Shown piece after piece: positions 1-6,221 of a stretch of 17,923 nucleotides of DNA; within the stretch, counting starts at the first letter, position 1; each line of letters opens with the position of its first letter. The DNA lies in contig DAOVKH010000005.1 of assembly GCA_030631875.1 (NCBI GenBank), positions 1-17,923 of the forward strand. Direction: 5' to 3'. The notes below the pieces were generated by a model. That model saw only the letters and a list, made by a program, of their open reading frames with translations. It was not told the DNA's origin and ran no database searches. The translations under genes and the position numbers were made by a program. This DNA comes from Deltaproteobacteria bacterium (lineage in GTDB: Bacteria; Desulfobacterota; GWC2-55-46; DRQE01).

Positions 1-75
1 CTTCTGTTCTTTACCTTCCCCACCGTCGACATTTACATCTACCTTTGTGTTCTTATCTTCTATAAAGTGATCCAT
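1..75 (-). CDS. Unrecognised protein, N-terminal 25 codons only
   Basis: An open frame starts with ATG (complement of 73-75) and continues off the left edge. The visible peptide begins MDHFIEDKNTKV and is strongly acidic and charged, with no signal peptide, membrane segment or motif I recognise. An AGGAG sequence lies about 11 nt upstream of the ATG, a slightly long but usable spacing. The gene follows thrC on the same strand, 138 nt beyond the thrC stop, so it may belong to the SAM-riboswitch-controlled unit. A weak hairpin between the two genes could partly separate them. Too little sequence is visible to name a function. That it is a real gene is inferred from the start, the ribosome-binding site and the context. 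Confidence 0.5.
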   Translation of the reverse strand, partial: MDHFIEDKNTKVDVNVDGGEGKEQK

Positions 76-104
76 CTATAAAATTGCTCCTTTCAGTAAA
101 AGCA

Positions 105-133
105 AATTAAGGGGCGCTCTTAAAAATACGCCC
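105..133 (-). terminator. Weak hairpin with U-rich tail after thrC
   Basis: Read on the minus strand, GGGCG (129-133) can pair with CGCCC (112-116) around a 12-nt A/U-rich loop. A U-rich but interrupted run follows. This resembles a short intrinsic terminator downstream of thrC, but the 5-bp stem and broken U tract make it weak. It could instead be a partial attenuator or a chance pairing ahead of the next gene. Confidence 0.3.
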
Positions 134-198
134 AATCTAATATTTCAACAAAGTCTCCCTACTTATGACAGGGGTAAAGGGGAATGAAATCTCGCACC

Positions 199-212
199 GC
201 CGCACCTGCGGC
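199..212 (-). other. Small GC hairpin just after the thrC stop
   Basis: GCCGC (199-203) and GCGGC (208-212) form a 5-bp stem with a 4-nt loop, starting two bases beyond the thrC stop codon. No U tract follows on the minus strand, so it is not a normal intrinsic terminator. It may act as a 3' mRNA stability stem. Confidence 0.3.
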
Positions 213-213
213 A

Positions 214-1467
214 TTAGCCTTCCATTGCGTACCTGTCGCCCGAAGATTCAACGAGGTCGTCGAAGTCCTTAAGCCTCGCCTCTATGACCGTCGGCTCTTC
301 GAGTACGTCGTATAAGGCTTCCTGAGTCTTAAGACCATTGCCCGTAACCGAGATGACAATGGATTCATCCTTTGGTATACGCCCCGATTCTATGAGCTTC
401 TTTGTAACTCCAACCGTTACGCCACCGGCCGTCTCGGCGAATATGCCCTCGGTCTCGGCCAAGAGCTTCATGCCGTCTATTATCTCCGCATCACTTACGT
501 CCTCGCCCGTACCGCCGCTCTCGCGCATAACCTTTGCCGAATAAAACCCATCGGCAGGGTTACCTATGGCCAAGGACTTGGCAATCGTATTAGGTCGAAC
601 AGGCTTTATCAGCTCGGCACCTGCCTTTACGGCCGCGACTATCGGCGAACACCCTGTGGCCTGCGCGCCGTATACCTTTGTATCGACCTTATCTATAAGC
701 CCCAACTTATGGAACTCATTGAATGCCTTCCATATCTTCGTTATCAAAGACCCGCCCGCCATCGGTACTATGATGTGCTTAGGAACCTTCCAACCCAGCT
801 GCTCGGCTATCTCAAAGCCGAATGTCTTTGAGCCTTCGGCGTAGTAAGGCCTGATATTTATATTAACAAATGCCCAGCCATACTTACCGGCTATCTCACT
901 GCATAGGCGATTGACCTCGTCGTAAGTGCCTTTTATGGCTACGACCTTAGAGCCGTAGATGAGAGTGCCCATGACCTTTGTCTTCTCCAGGTCGTTGGGT
1001 ATGAAGACGTAATTCTCCATGCCGACGGAGGCGGCATTTGCCGCGACAGAGTTGGCCAAGTTTCCGGTTGAGGCGCAGGCGACGGTCTTAAAGCCCATCT
1101 CCAAAGCCCTTGATGTTGCGACCGAAACGACCCTGTCCTTAAAAGAAAGTGTCGGATAATTAACGGCATCGTTCTTAATATATAGCTCCTTAACGCCAAG
1201 AACCTTACCGAGGTTATGGGCACGGACGAGCGGGGTAAAGCCCACATCCTTACCGACCGTCGGATCGCCGTCTAAGGGCAAGAGCTCTTTATAACGCCAC
1301 ATATTCGGCGCGCGCCCTTCTATAACTTCACGGCTCAAGACCTTGCCTATCTCATCGTAATTATACGAGACCTCCAGCGGACCAAAGCAGTACTCGCATA
1401 CATGGAGTGCTTCCTTTGGATACTCCTTACCGCACTCGCGGCACGTAAGTGCTTTTACAAAACTCAT
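214..1467 (-). CDS. thrC: Threonine synthase, zinc-ribbon type
   Basis: A PLP enzyme that converts O-phosphohomoserine to threonine and phosphate, the last step of threonine synthesis, in the cytoplasm. The 417-residue protein opens with a zinc ribbon (C9, C12, C24, C27), common in one bacterial threonine synthase group. The fold-type II core follows: the PLP lysine is K110 in LSFKDR, STGN is at 133-136, and a phosphate-binding MAGGS lies near 236-240. The conserved YYAEGSKTFGFEI is at 208-220. The start is ATG, with a strong AGGAGG site 7-8 nt upstream (1471-1480). The gene lies downstream of a promoter, a SAM-I riboswitch and a terminator, so it should be shut off when S-adenosylmethionine is high. 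That is unusual for a threonine gene and may mean the locus serves the methionine/threonine branch point. The family assignment is firm; the physiological role is less so. Confidence 0.93.
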   Translation of the reverse strand: MSFVKALTCRECGKEYPKEALHVCEYCFGPLEVSYNYDEIGKVLSREVIEGRAPNMWRYKELLPLDGDPTVGKDVGFTPLVRAHNLGKVLGVKELYIKNDAVNYPTLSFKDRVVSVATSRALEMGFKTVACASTGNLANSVAANAASVGMENYVFIPNDLEKTKVMGTLIYGSKVVAIKGTYDEVNRLCSEIAGKYGWAFVNINIRPYYAEGSKTFGFEIAEQLGWKVPKHIIVPMAGGSLITKIWKAFNEFHKLGLIDKVDTKVYGAQATGCSPIVAAVKAGAELIKPVRPNTIAKSLAIGNPADGFYSAKVMRESGGTGEDVSDAEIIDGMKLLAETEGIFAETAGGVTVGVTKKLIESGRIPKDESIVISVTGNGLKTQEALYDVLEEPTVIEARLKDFDDLVESSGDRYAMEG

Positions 1468-1479
1468 ATACTTCCTCCT

Positions 1480-1492
1480 GTCTTATGAAGAC
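1480..1492 (-). other. Small hairpin next to the thrC ribosome-binding site
   Basis: GTCTT (1480-1484) and AAGAC (1488-1492) form a 5-bp stem with a 3-nt loop, directly upstream of the AGGAGG of thrC. It leaves the Shine-Dalgarno exposed and may simply keep the site open. It is too short to call a regulator. Confidence 0.25.
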
Positions 1493-1537
1493 GGTAGAGA
1501 ACCGCCCTCTCGATTAGATCTAAATTTTATAGCGGGC

Positions 1538-1578
1538 AAAGAAAAAGCCCCCTTCTTAAAACTTAAAGAAGAGGGCTT
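1538..1578 (-). terminator. Intrinsic terminator of the SAM riboswitch
   Basis: On the minus strand, 1566-1578 pairs with 1545-1557 to give a 13-bp stem with a single U·G wobble and an 8-nt loop. A run of five U residues follows, then a C and three more U. This is a textbook Rho-independent terminator placed between the SAM aptamer and thrC. Its 5' arm contains CUCUUCU, which is complementary to AGAAGAG in the 3' strand of aptamer helix P1, so terminator and antiterminator are mutually exclusive. Confidence 0.92.
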
Positions 1579-1602
1579 ATTAATAACTTATGCACTCTTC
1601 TC
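1566..1602 (-). promoter_or_regulatory. Predicted antiterminator helix
   Basis: Minus-strand GAGAAGAG (1595-1602) can pair with CUCUUCUU (1566-1573), giving 7 Watson-Crick pairs and one G·U. The first segment overlaps the 3' strand of SAM aptamer helix P1 (1597-1605), and the second is in the 5' arm of the terminator. Bound SAM should stabilise P1, free the terminator arm and stop transcription. Without SAM this helix should form and allow readthrough into thrC. Inferred from base pairing. Confidence 0.75.
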
Positions 1603-1725
1603 ATCTTCCAAGGTCTTAACTCTCTAAAACCTTGCTGGAGGTAGCACCTGACACTTAATTCAAAGAATTAAATCGGTTGCTGTGGCGTCATCGGGCCAGA
1701 TCCCTATGCCACTCTGGATAAGAAG
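1597..1725 (-). ncRNA. SAM-I (S-box) riboswitch aptamer
   Basis: Read 5' to 3' on the minus strand, the element has the SAM-I signature parts in order. Helix P1 is 9 bp (1717-1725 with 1597-1605, one U·G pair). P2 is GUGGC paired with GCCAC and encloses an AGGG..GGCCC and GAUGA kink-turn region. The conserved AGCAACC joins P2 to an A/U-rich P3, and a GGUGCUACCUCCAGC segment follows. P4 is a long hairpin, CAAGG..CCUUG, before the closing P1 strand. SAM-I aptamers bind S-adenosylmethionine and usually control methionine and cysteine genes. Here the downstream gene is thrC, after an intrinsic terminator. The family call rests on visible motifs; no covariance-model search was run. Confidence 0.94.
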
Positions 1726-1751
1726 TTTACTATATTCAGTTGTAAGGTTAA

Positions 1752-1780
1752 ATATTACACGTATTTAGAGGATTTGTCAA
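1752..1780 (-). promoter_or_regulatory. Sigma70-type promoter of the riboswitch–thrC unit
   Basis: On the minus strand there is a perfect -35 hexamer TTGACA (1775-1780), a 17-nt spacer (1758-1774) and a good -10 hexamer TAATAT (1752-1757). Transcription should begin near 1743-1746, about 20 nt before helix P1 of the SAM aptamer, which fits a riboswitch leader. It sits 41 nt downstream of the rplQ stop, so thrC has its own promoter. Confidence 0.85.
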
Positions 1781-1782
1781 GT

Positions 1783-1806
1783 GAGTAGCTTTTTCAGAAG
1801 CTTCTC
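1783..1806 (-). other. Hairpin downstream of rplQ, no U tract
   Basis: On the minus strand, GAGAAGCTT (1798-1806) pairs with AAGCTACTC (1783-1791) with one A/A mismatch, around a 6-nt loop. It lies 15 nt past the rplQ stop. No U run follows; the sequence goes straight into the thrC promoter. It may be a 3' end stability stem or a weak pause site, but it is not a convincing intrinsic terminator. Confidence 0.4.
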
Positions 1807-1820
1807 CTTGTCCCCTAAGG

Positions 1821-2336
1821 TTATTCCTTTTCTGTTGTCTCGGCCTTTTCGTCTTGCTCAGGCTTCTCTGTTTTCTCGGCTTCTTTTGTTTCTGCTGGCT
1901 TTGTCTCTACTGCCGCTTCAACCTTTTCAGCCTTCTTTGCCTTTGGCTTAGGTGTCGTCGGCTCTGCCTTCTTAACGACTTCACCTTCAACGAGCTCTAT
2001 TATCGATATCGGAGCGCGGTCACCATTCCTGACACCAAGCTTTATTATTCTCGTATAACCACCGGGCCTTGACTTATAGCGAAGAGCAACGTCATCAAAT
2101 AGCTTCGTAACCGCACCCTTACTTCTCATGAATGCCATGGCACGACGCCTCGAAGCAAGGTCTCCTGCCTTACCGAGCGTTATCATACGCTCGACGTAAC
2201 GCCTGAGTTCCTTGGCCTTTGCCGTCGTAGTCGTCAAACGCTCATGCGTTATCAAATCCTTTGAAAGGTTAGAAAACAACGCCTTTAGGTGTCCCGAATT
2301 TCGAGAAAATCTTTTATTATCTTTATTATGTCTCAT
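1821..2336 (-). CDS. rplQ: Ribosomal protein L17 with C-terminal K/E-rich tail
   Basis: Large-subunit protein near the exit-tunnel side of the 50S. Residues 1-120 are a normal L17: MRHNKDNKRF start, RNSGHLKAL, THERLTTTTAKAKELRR and a GGYTRIIKLG core. Residues about 121-171 are extra, a low-complexity run of K, E, T, A and P. Many bacterial L17 proteins end near residue 115-125, so this one is about 50 residues longer. It is the last gene of the ribosomal cluster. The ATG start has a GAGGGG site about 8 nt upstream, and the gap to the rpoA stop is 14 nt. The core identity is certain; the tail's role is unknown. Confidence 0.96.
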   Translation of the reverse strand: MRHNKDNKRFSRNSGHLKALFSNLSKDLITHERLTTTTAKAKELRRYVERMITLGKAGDLASRRRAMAFMRSKGAVTKLFDDVALRYKSRPGGYTRIIKLGVRNGDRAPISIIELVEGEVVKKAEPTTPKPKAKKAEKVEAAVETKPAETKEAEKTEKPEQDEKAETTEKE

Positions 2337-2350
2337 CTATCTATCCCCTC

Positions 2351-3370
2351 TTACTCGGCGTCCTTACTTTCATGCCTGTTCTTGTCGAGTTCTTTTCTCG
2401 TTGGAAAGCCCTCAAGCTTCTTGCCGAAGTCCAGCTCCATATCGACAAGTATTTCTTTTATCTCATTCAAGGACTTCCTGCCGAAGTTCTTGGTCCTCAA
2501 CATCTCCTGCTCGGTCTTTTGAACCATCTCGCCGATATACTCTATGTCGGCGTTCTTAAGGCAATTTGCACTCCTTACCGACAACTCCAACTCATCTACC
2601 GTCTTGAAGAGGTTCTCATTGAACCACGGCTGCGCTTCCATCTCCTCGTGAGTCTCGGAGATTACTTCTTCGAGCTCTTCGAAAGGTATGAATAGTGTCA
2701 ACTGCTCTTTGAGTATCTTGGCGGCTATGCCGACTGCCGTCTGCGGGTCTATGGCACCGGTCGTCCAGACCTCAAGCGAGAGCCTGTCGTAATCGGTCTT
2801 CCTATCGACGCGAGCGTTCGTTACCTCGAAGTTTACCTTGGTAACGGGCTGAAAAACAGCATCTACCGGAATCATGCCCACGACCTTGTTGGCCGAGCTG
2901 TCTGTTTCGACAGGAACATATCCCTTGCCACTCTCTACGACTATCTCACACTCAAGTACGCCATCCTTACCGATATTGGCAACTATCATGTCGGGATTTA
3001 AGACCTCTACGTCGCTACCGCACTCTATATCAGAGGCCTTTACTTCCTTAGGCCCTTTAACCTTGAGCTTAAGAACTCTCGGCTCATCACTATCTGACTT
3101 AAAACGTACCTGCTTAAGGTTCAGGACTATATCGGATACGTCTTCCTTAACGCCCGGGATACTCGAAAACTCATGAAGTACGCCGTCAAATTTAACACCC
3201 GTTATGGCCGCTCCCTGTAAGGAGGATAAGAGTATCCTTCTAAGCGAATTACCAATGGTCAACCCGTAACCTCTCTCGAGAGGTTCGGCCGTAAACTTAC
3301 CGTAGTTATCGGTAACTTTGACCACTTCAAGTTTCTTTGGTTTAATGAGTTCGCGCCAATTTTTCTGCAT
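2351..3370 (-). CDS. rpoA: RNA polymerase alpha subunit
   Basis: Alpha dimer scaffold for RNA polymerase assembly and contact point for promoter UP elements and activators. The 339-residue protein has the N-terminal dimerisation/assembly domain (about 1-230, with TIGNSLRRILLSSLQGAAI and the NARVDRKTDYDRL segment). An acidic linker and a C-terminal helix-hairpin-helix domain (about 253-315) follow. R266 in SVRSANCL matches the DNA-binding arginine R265 of E. coli alpha. A charged tail ends the protein. It is in its usual place between rpsD and rplQ. The ATG start has a GGGGG-type site about 4 nt upstream. The 99-nt spacer to the rpsD stop is long for this cluster. Confidence 0.98.
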   Translation of the reverse strand: MQKNWRELIKPKKLEVVKVTDNYGKFTAEPLERGYGLTIGNSLRRILLSSLQGAAITGVKFDGVLHEFSSIPGVKEDVSDIVLNLKQVRFKSDSDEPRVLKLKVKGPKEVKASDIECGSDVEVLNPDMIVANIGKDGVLECEIVVESGKGYVPVETDSSANKVVGMIPVDAVFQPVTKVNFEVTNARVDRKTDYDRLSLEVWTTGAIDPQTAVGIAAKILKEQLTLFIPFEELEEVISETHEEMEAQPWFNENLFKTVDELELSVRSANCLKNADIEYIGEMVQKTEQEMLRTKNFGRKSLNEIKEILVDMELDFGKKLEGFPTRKELDKNRHESKDAE

Positions 3371-3469
3371 GTTTCCCCCGTTTTAAAATTTAACGGTCTC
3401 TATCGACCTAATGATCTCAAGGTTTAGGTGAAGTACAAGATAGACCACACCCAAACGGACCATAAGATT

Positions 3470-4096
3470 TTACTTGGAATAGAGCTCTACTATAAGATGC
3501 TCTTCTATTGGCATAGTTACGTCATCCCTAAGCGGAAGTCTCATAACCGAACCCTTGAATTTATCTTTATCTATCGCCAACCACTCAGGCACACCGCGAC
3601 GCTCAACGGACTTAAAGCTATCTGCCACCTTAGATGCCACCTTCATCTTTTCCTGCAGCTCTATGGTATCGTTCTCGGTTAACGTATAAGAAGGAATATC
3701 TACCTTCTTACCATTTATGAGGAAGTGTCCCTGCGTTACCATCATACGGGCATCTGCCCTTGAAGCGGCAAAGCCGAGTCTGTAGACGACATTATCGAGC
3801 CTTCTTTCGAGAAGACCTATCAAGTTATCTCCCGTAACACCCTTCATGCGCTCGGACTTCTCAAATAGATTGCGGAACTGTTTTTCAATGAGTCCGTAGG
3901 TACGCTTAACCTTCTGCTTTTCACGCAATTGCATGGCATACTCACTGACCTTACCACGCCTAACGCCCTGAGTACCCGGCGGATAAGCTCTGCGCTCAAA
4001 TGAACACTTATCGGTATAACAGCGATCTCCTTTTAAGAAGAGCTTATCGGCTTCGCGCCTACAAATTTTACATGCTGGACCTGTGTATCTTGACAA
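3470..4096 (-). CDS. rpsD: Ribosomal protein S4, zinc-binding (C+) form
   Basis: Primary 16S rRNA-binding protein that nucleates 30S assembly and helps decoding accuracy; in many bacteria it also autoregulates its own operon. At 208 residues it is normal length. An N-terminal zinc site is visible (C9, C12, C26, C31), followed by the S4 RNA-binding domain with RLDNVVYRLGFAASRADAR. The start is TTG (complement of 4094-4096). The peptide from there, MSRYTGPACKICRRE, matches the family N-terminus, there is no in-frame ATG nearby upstream, and a GGGAGG site is 7 nt ahead. Spacing to rpsK is 19 nt. Confidence 0.97.
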   Translation of the reverse strand: MSRYTGPACKICRREADKLFLKGDRCYTDKCSFERRAYPPGTQGVRRGKVSEYAMQLREKQKVKRTYGLIEKQFRNLFEKSERMKGVTGDNLIGLLERRLDNVVYRLGFAASRADARMMVTQGHFLINGKKVDIPSYTLTENDTIELQEKMKVASKVADSFKSVERRGVPEWLAIDKDKFKGSVMRLPLRDDVTMPIEEHLIVELYSK

Positions 4097-4103
4097 GTTG
4101 TTG

Positions 4104-4109
4104 CCTCCC
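4104..4109 (-). promoter_or_regulatory. Shine-Dalgarno site fixing the TTG start of rpsD
   Basis: Minus-strand GGGAGG lies 7 nt before the TTG start codon. This strong site, with no competing ATG, supports TTG initiation for S4. Confidence 0.75.
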
Positions 4110-4115
4110 TTTCCT

Positions 4116-4508
4116 TTAGACCCTACGCCTCTTAGGCGGCCTGCATCCGTTATGCGGCAATGGGGTCACATCTCTTATAAGCGACACGCTCAAACCGGCC
4201 GCCTGCAATGACCTAAGACCGGCTTCTCTACCGGAGCCCGGGCCTTTTATGAGAACATCTACGGTCTTCATGCCGTGCTCCATCGCCCTCTTAGCGGCGT
4301 TGGTAGCGGCAACCTGGGCCGCAAAGGGAGTACCCTTCCTCGAACCCTTAAAACCGGCGTTACCTGAGCTCGACCAGGATATAACATTCCCTGCCGTATC
4401 TGTTATCGTTATAACCGTATTATTGAAGGTGGACGTTATGTGCGCCACACCTCTGGCTATATTCTTCTTTACCTTCTTACCTTTGTTCTTTAACTTTGCT
4501 TTTGCCAT
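4116..4508 (-). CDS. rpsK: Ribosomal protein S11
   Basis: Platform protein of the 30S subunit that binds 16S rRNA near the E site. At 130 residues it is normal length. Visible family features are the basic N-terminus, AHITSTFNNTVITITD, GFKGSRKGTPFAAQVAA, and the conserved C-terminus PHNGCRPPKRRRV. ATG start; AGGA is very close to the codon and a stronger GGAGG lies about 13 nt upstream. It sits between rpsM and rpsD as in most alpha operons, but is separated from rpsM by an unusually long 118-nt spacer. Confidence 0.98.
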   Translation of the reverse strand: MAKAKLKNKGKKVKKNIARGVAHITSTFNNTVITITDTAGNVISWSSSGNAGFKGSRKGTPFAAQVAATNAAKRAMEHGMKTVDVLIKGPGSGREAGLRSLQAAGLSVSLIRDVTPLPHNGCRPPKRRRV

Positions 4509-4577
4509 AATCCTTTGTTCCTCCGCCTACTAAAAGGGTCTTTTAACTTGCCTGCCAAAGCAACCTTTAAATCTTTA

Positions 4578-4608
4578 GATGCTTCTCAAGGTCACTGCAT
4601 CGACATGC
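4578..4608 (-). other. Competing hairpins in the rpsM–rpsK spacer
   Basis: Two small helices share one strand. GCAT (4597-4600) pairs with ATGC (4605-4608) across a 4-nt loop, and GATGC (4578-4582) pairs with GCATC (4597-4601) across a 14-nt loop. Both use 4597-4600, so they cannot coexist. They lie in a 118-nt spacer (4509-4626) with no gene in it. A switch for ribosomal-protein autoregulation is possible, but short helices also arise by chance. Confidence 0.25.
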
Positions 4609-4626
4609 TCTTCTAACTGCCCCAAA

Positions 4627-4992
4627 TTACTTACGAAGCGAGGCCATCTTCTTAGGCCCTTTACGGGTCCTTGCGTTGGTCTTGGTTCTCTGTCCACGCG
4701 CGGGAAGATTTCTCTTATGCCTAAGCCCACGGTAGGTATTTAAATCCATCAGCCTCTTGATATTCATGGTGACCTCTTTCCTGAGGTCTCCTTCAACGGT
4801 ATAGTCTGTGTCTATGACCTTCCTCAGAGCCGAGACATTTGCCTCGGTAAGATCCTGAGTCCTCGTGGCACGGTCAACATCGGCCTCAACCAATATCTTA
4901 ACGGCCGAAGAACGCCCTATGCCGAATATCCCTGTAAGGGCTATATCGATTCTCTTATTTTTCTGTAGATCTACACCGGCAATTCTTGCCAC
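4627..4992 (-). CDS. rpsM: Ribosomal protein S13
   Basis: Head protein of the 30S that contacts the P-site tRNA and bridges to L5. At 121 residues it is normal, with the helix-two-turn-helix region IALTGIFGIGRSSA, TYRGLRHKRNLPARGQRTKT, and a basic C-terminal extension rich in Lys and Arg. The start is GTG (complement of 4990-4992), giving the family N-terminus MARIAGVDL. AAGGAGG lies 7 nt upstream and an in-frame TAA sits just above it, so GTG is the first possible start. The 47-nt gap to rpmJ is unremarkable. Confidence 0.98.
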   Translation of the reverse strand: MARIAGVDLQKNKRIDIALTGIFGIGRSSAVKILVEADVDRATRTQDLTEANVSALRKVIDTDYTVEGDLRKEVTMNIKRLMDLNTYRGLRHKRNLPARGQRTKTNARTRKGPKKMASLRK

Positions 4993-5039
4993 CTTGTAAC
5001 CTCCTTAACTCTCTAAGACGCACACGCGCGTCGCTGAAA

Positions 5040-5153
5040 TCAGCCCTGTCTCTGCTTGTGCTTTGGATTTTCGCAGACGACCCTTACGACACCTTTACGC
5101 TTTACGATCTTGCACTTTGTGCACATTTTTTTAACTGAAGCTCTTACCTTCAT
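5040..5153 (-). CDS. rpmJ: Ribosomal protein L36, zinc form
   Basis: Small zinc-ribbon protein of the 50S, 37 residues. It begins MKVRASVKKMCTKCKIV and ends ENPKHKQRQG. The C-C-C-H ligand set (C11, C14, C27, H32) is complete, so it is the zinc-dependent form. It occupies the expected place between infA and rpsM, with ATG start and TGA stop. I found it by translating the infA–rpsM interval by eye, and every codon reads through cleanly. Confidence 0.97.
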   Translation of the reverse strand: MKVRASVKKMCTKCKIVKRKGVVRVVCENPKHKQRQG

Positions 5154-5198
5154 GATAAACTCTCTCTTCTCTGTGGAGCGACACCTGCTTAGCGCAAA

Positions 5199-5420
5199 TT
5201 ACTTCGCTCTGTATGTTATCCTTCCACGCGTAAGGTCGTACGGTGAAAGCTCTACGGTAACCTTATCTCCGGGAAGTATCTTTATAAAATACATCCTCAT
5301 CTTGCCGGATACGTGAGCCAATACCTTATGGCCGTTCTCCAGCTCTACCTTAAACATGGCGTTCGGCAAAGTCTCAAGGACTGTACCTTCTACCTGTATA
5401 GCTTCTTCTTTATTGGACAT
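5199..5420 (-). CDS. infA: Translation initiation factor IF-1
   Basis: OB-fold factor that binds the 30S A site during initiation. At 73 residues it is full length, with the hallmark segments EGTVLETLPNAMFKVELENG, HVSGKMRMYFIKILPGD and VELSPYDLTRGRITYR. It lies between map and rpmJ, as in many spc-type clusters. ATG start. The preceding gap to map is 27 nt and the following gap to rpmJ is 45 nt. Confidence 0.98.
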   Translation of the reverse strand: MSNKEEAIQVEGTVLETLPNAMFKVELENGHKVLAHVSGKMRMYFIKILPGDKVTVELSPYDLTRGRITYRAK

Positions 5421-5447
5421 GGTTCATTATAGTATTAACACCTTAAT

Positions 5448-6221
5448 TTATAATCTGCTCAAAACATATGGCCCATCGGCCGTTATCGCTATAGAATGCT
5501 CGAAGTGCGCGCTCAACTTACCGTCCGAAGTTACCGCCGTCCAACCGTCACCTAAGACCTTTATATCATCGGTGCCTAAATTTATCATCGGCTCTATCGC
5601 AAAGACCATGCCTTCTTTAAGGCGTATGCCACGCCCCTTCTCACCGAAGTTTGGAATCTGCGGCGGCTCGTGAAGCTCTGTGCCTATGCCGTGCCCTACG
5701 AATGCCTTGACTACCGAAAAACCATTACCTTCTGCGAGCGTCTGTACGGCATTAGATATATCGTAGAGGCGGTTGCCTACTATTGCCGTCTCTATGGCTA
5801 CCTCCAAACATCTGGAGGTTACGTCCATCAGCTTCTTTGCTTCATCGCTGACATCTCCGACCGGAACAGTAAAGGCCGAATCTCCATAGTAGCCGTTATA
5901 CTCTACGCCAAAATCAACGCTCAGTATGTCGCCGTTCTTTAGCACCTTCTTATCCGTTGGCATGCCGTGAACGACCTCTTCGTTGACCGACGTACAAAGG
6001 CATGCTGGAAAACCTCTATACCCCTTAAAGGCCGCCTTGACCTTATTGTCTCTCTTCTTTAATTCTTTAACGCAGGCTCTTTCGAGATCCATCGTCGTAA
6101 TGCCTGGTTCAACGATACCCTTTAAGACTTCAAGAACTTCAGCGACTATGAGATTACTCTCTCTTAGCTTTTTAATCTCAGCGTCGGTTCTAAGTATTAT
6201 CGCAGCACTCTTCAATTGCAC
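5448..6221 (-). CDS. map: Methionine aminopeptidase type I
   Basis: Removes the initiator Met from nascent proteins with small second residues. All pita-bread metal ligands are visible: D103 (VDFG), D114 (GDSAF), H177 (GHGIG), E210 (FAIEP) and E241 (FEHS); H85 matches the catalytic-site histidine. It is normal length (257 residues from the first start). The start is uncertain. The most upstream candidate is GTG (6219-6221), 32 nt inside the end of adk. A TTG two codons later is possible. Homologues typically begin at the equivalent of the IILRTDAEI segment, where only ATA codons are present. Translation is probably coupled to adk. Confidence 0.96.
   Translation of the reverse strand: MQLKSAAIILRTDAEIKKLRESNLIVAEVLEVLKGIVEPGITTMDLERACVKELKKRDNKVKAAFKGYRGFPACLCTSVNEEVVHGMPTDKKVLKNGDILSVDFGVEYNGYYGDSAFTVPVGDVSDEAKKLMDVTSRCLEVAIETAIVGNRLYDISNAVQTLAEGNGFSVVKAFVGHGIGTELHEPPQIPNFGEKGRGIRLKEGMVFAIEPMINLGTDDIKVLGDGWTAVTSDGKLSAHFEHSIAITADGPYVLSRL

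Noticed and set aside
105..165. Possible promoter for the left-edge gene
   Set aside because: TTGTTG and TATTTT at 17 nt spacing match the consensus poorly, and the -10 would sit in the hairpin loop at 117-128.
939..1247. 102-codon minus-strand frame inside thrC in another frame
   Set aside because: Out of frame with a convincing threonine synthase; no independent start signal.
3371..3469. Regulatory RNA in the rpsD–rpoA spacer
   Set aside because: Only a 4-bp GGTC/GACC stem and A/T-rich near-palindrome were found; nothing stronger than expected by chance.
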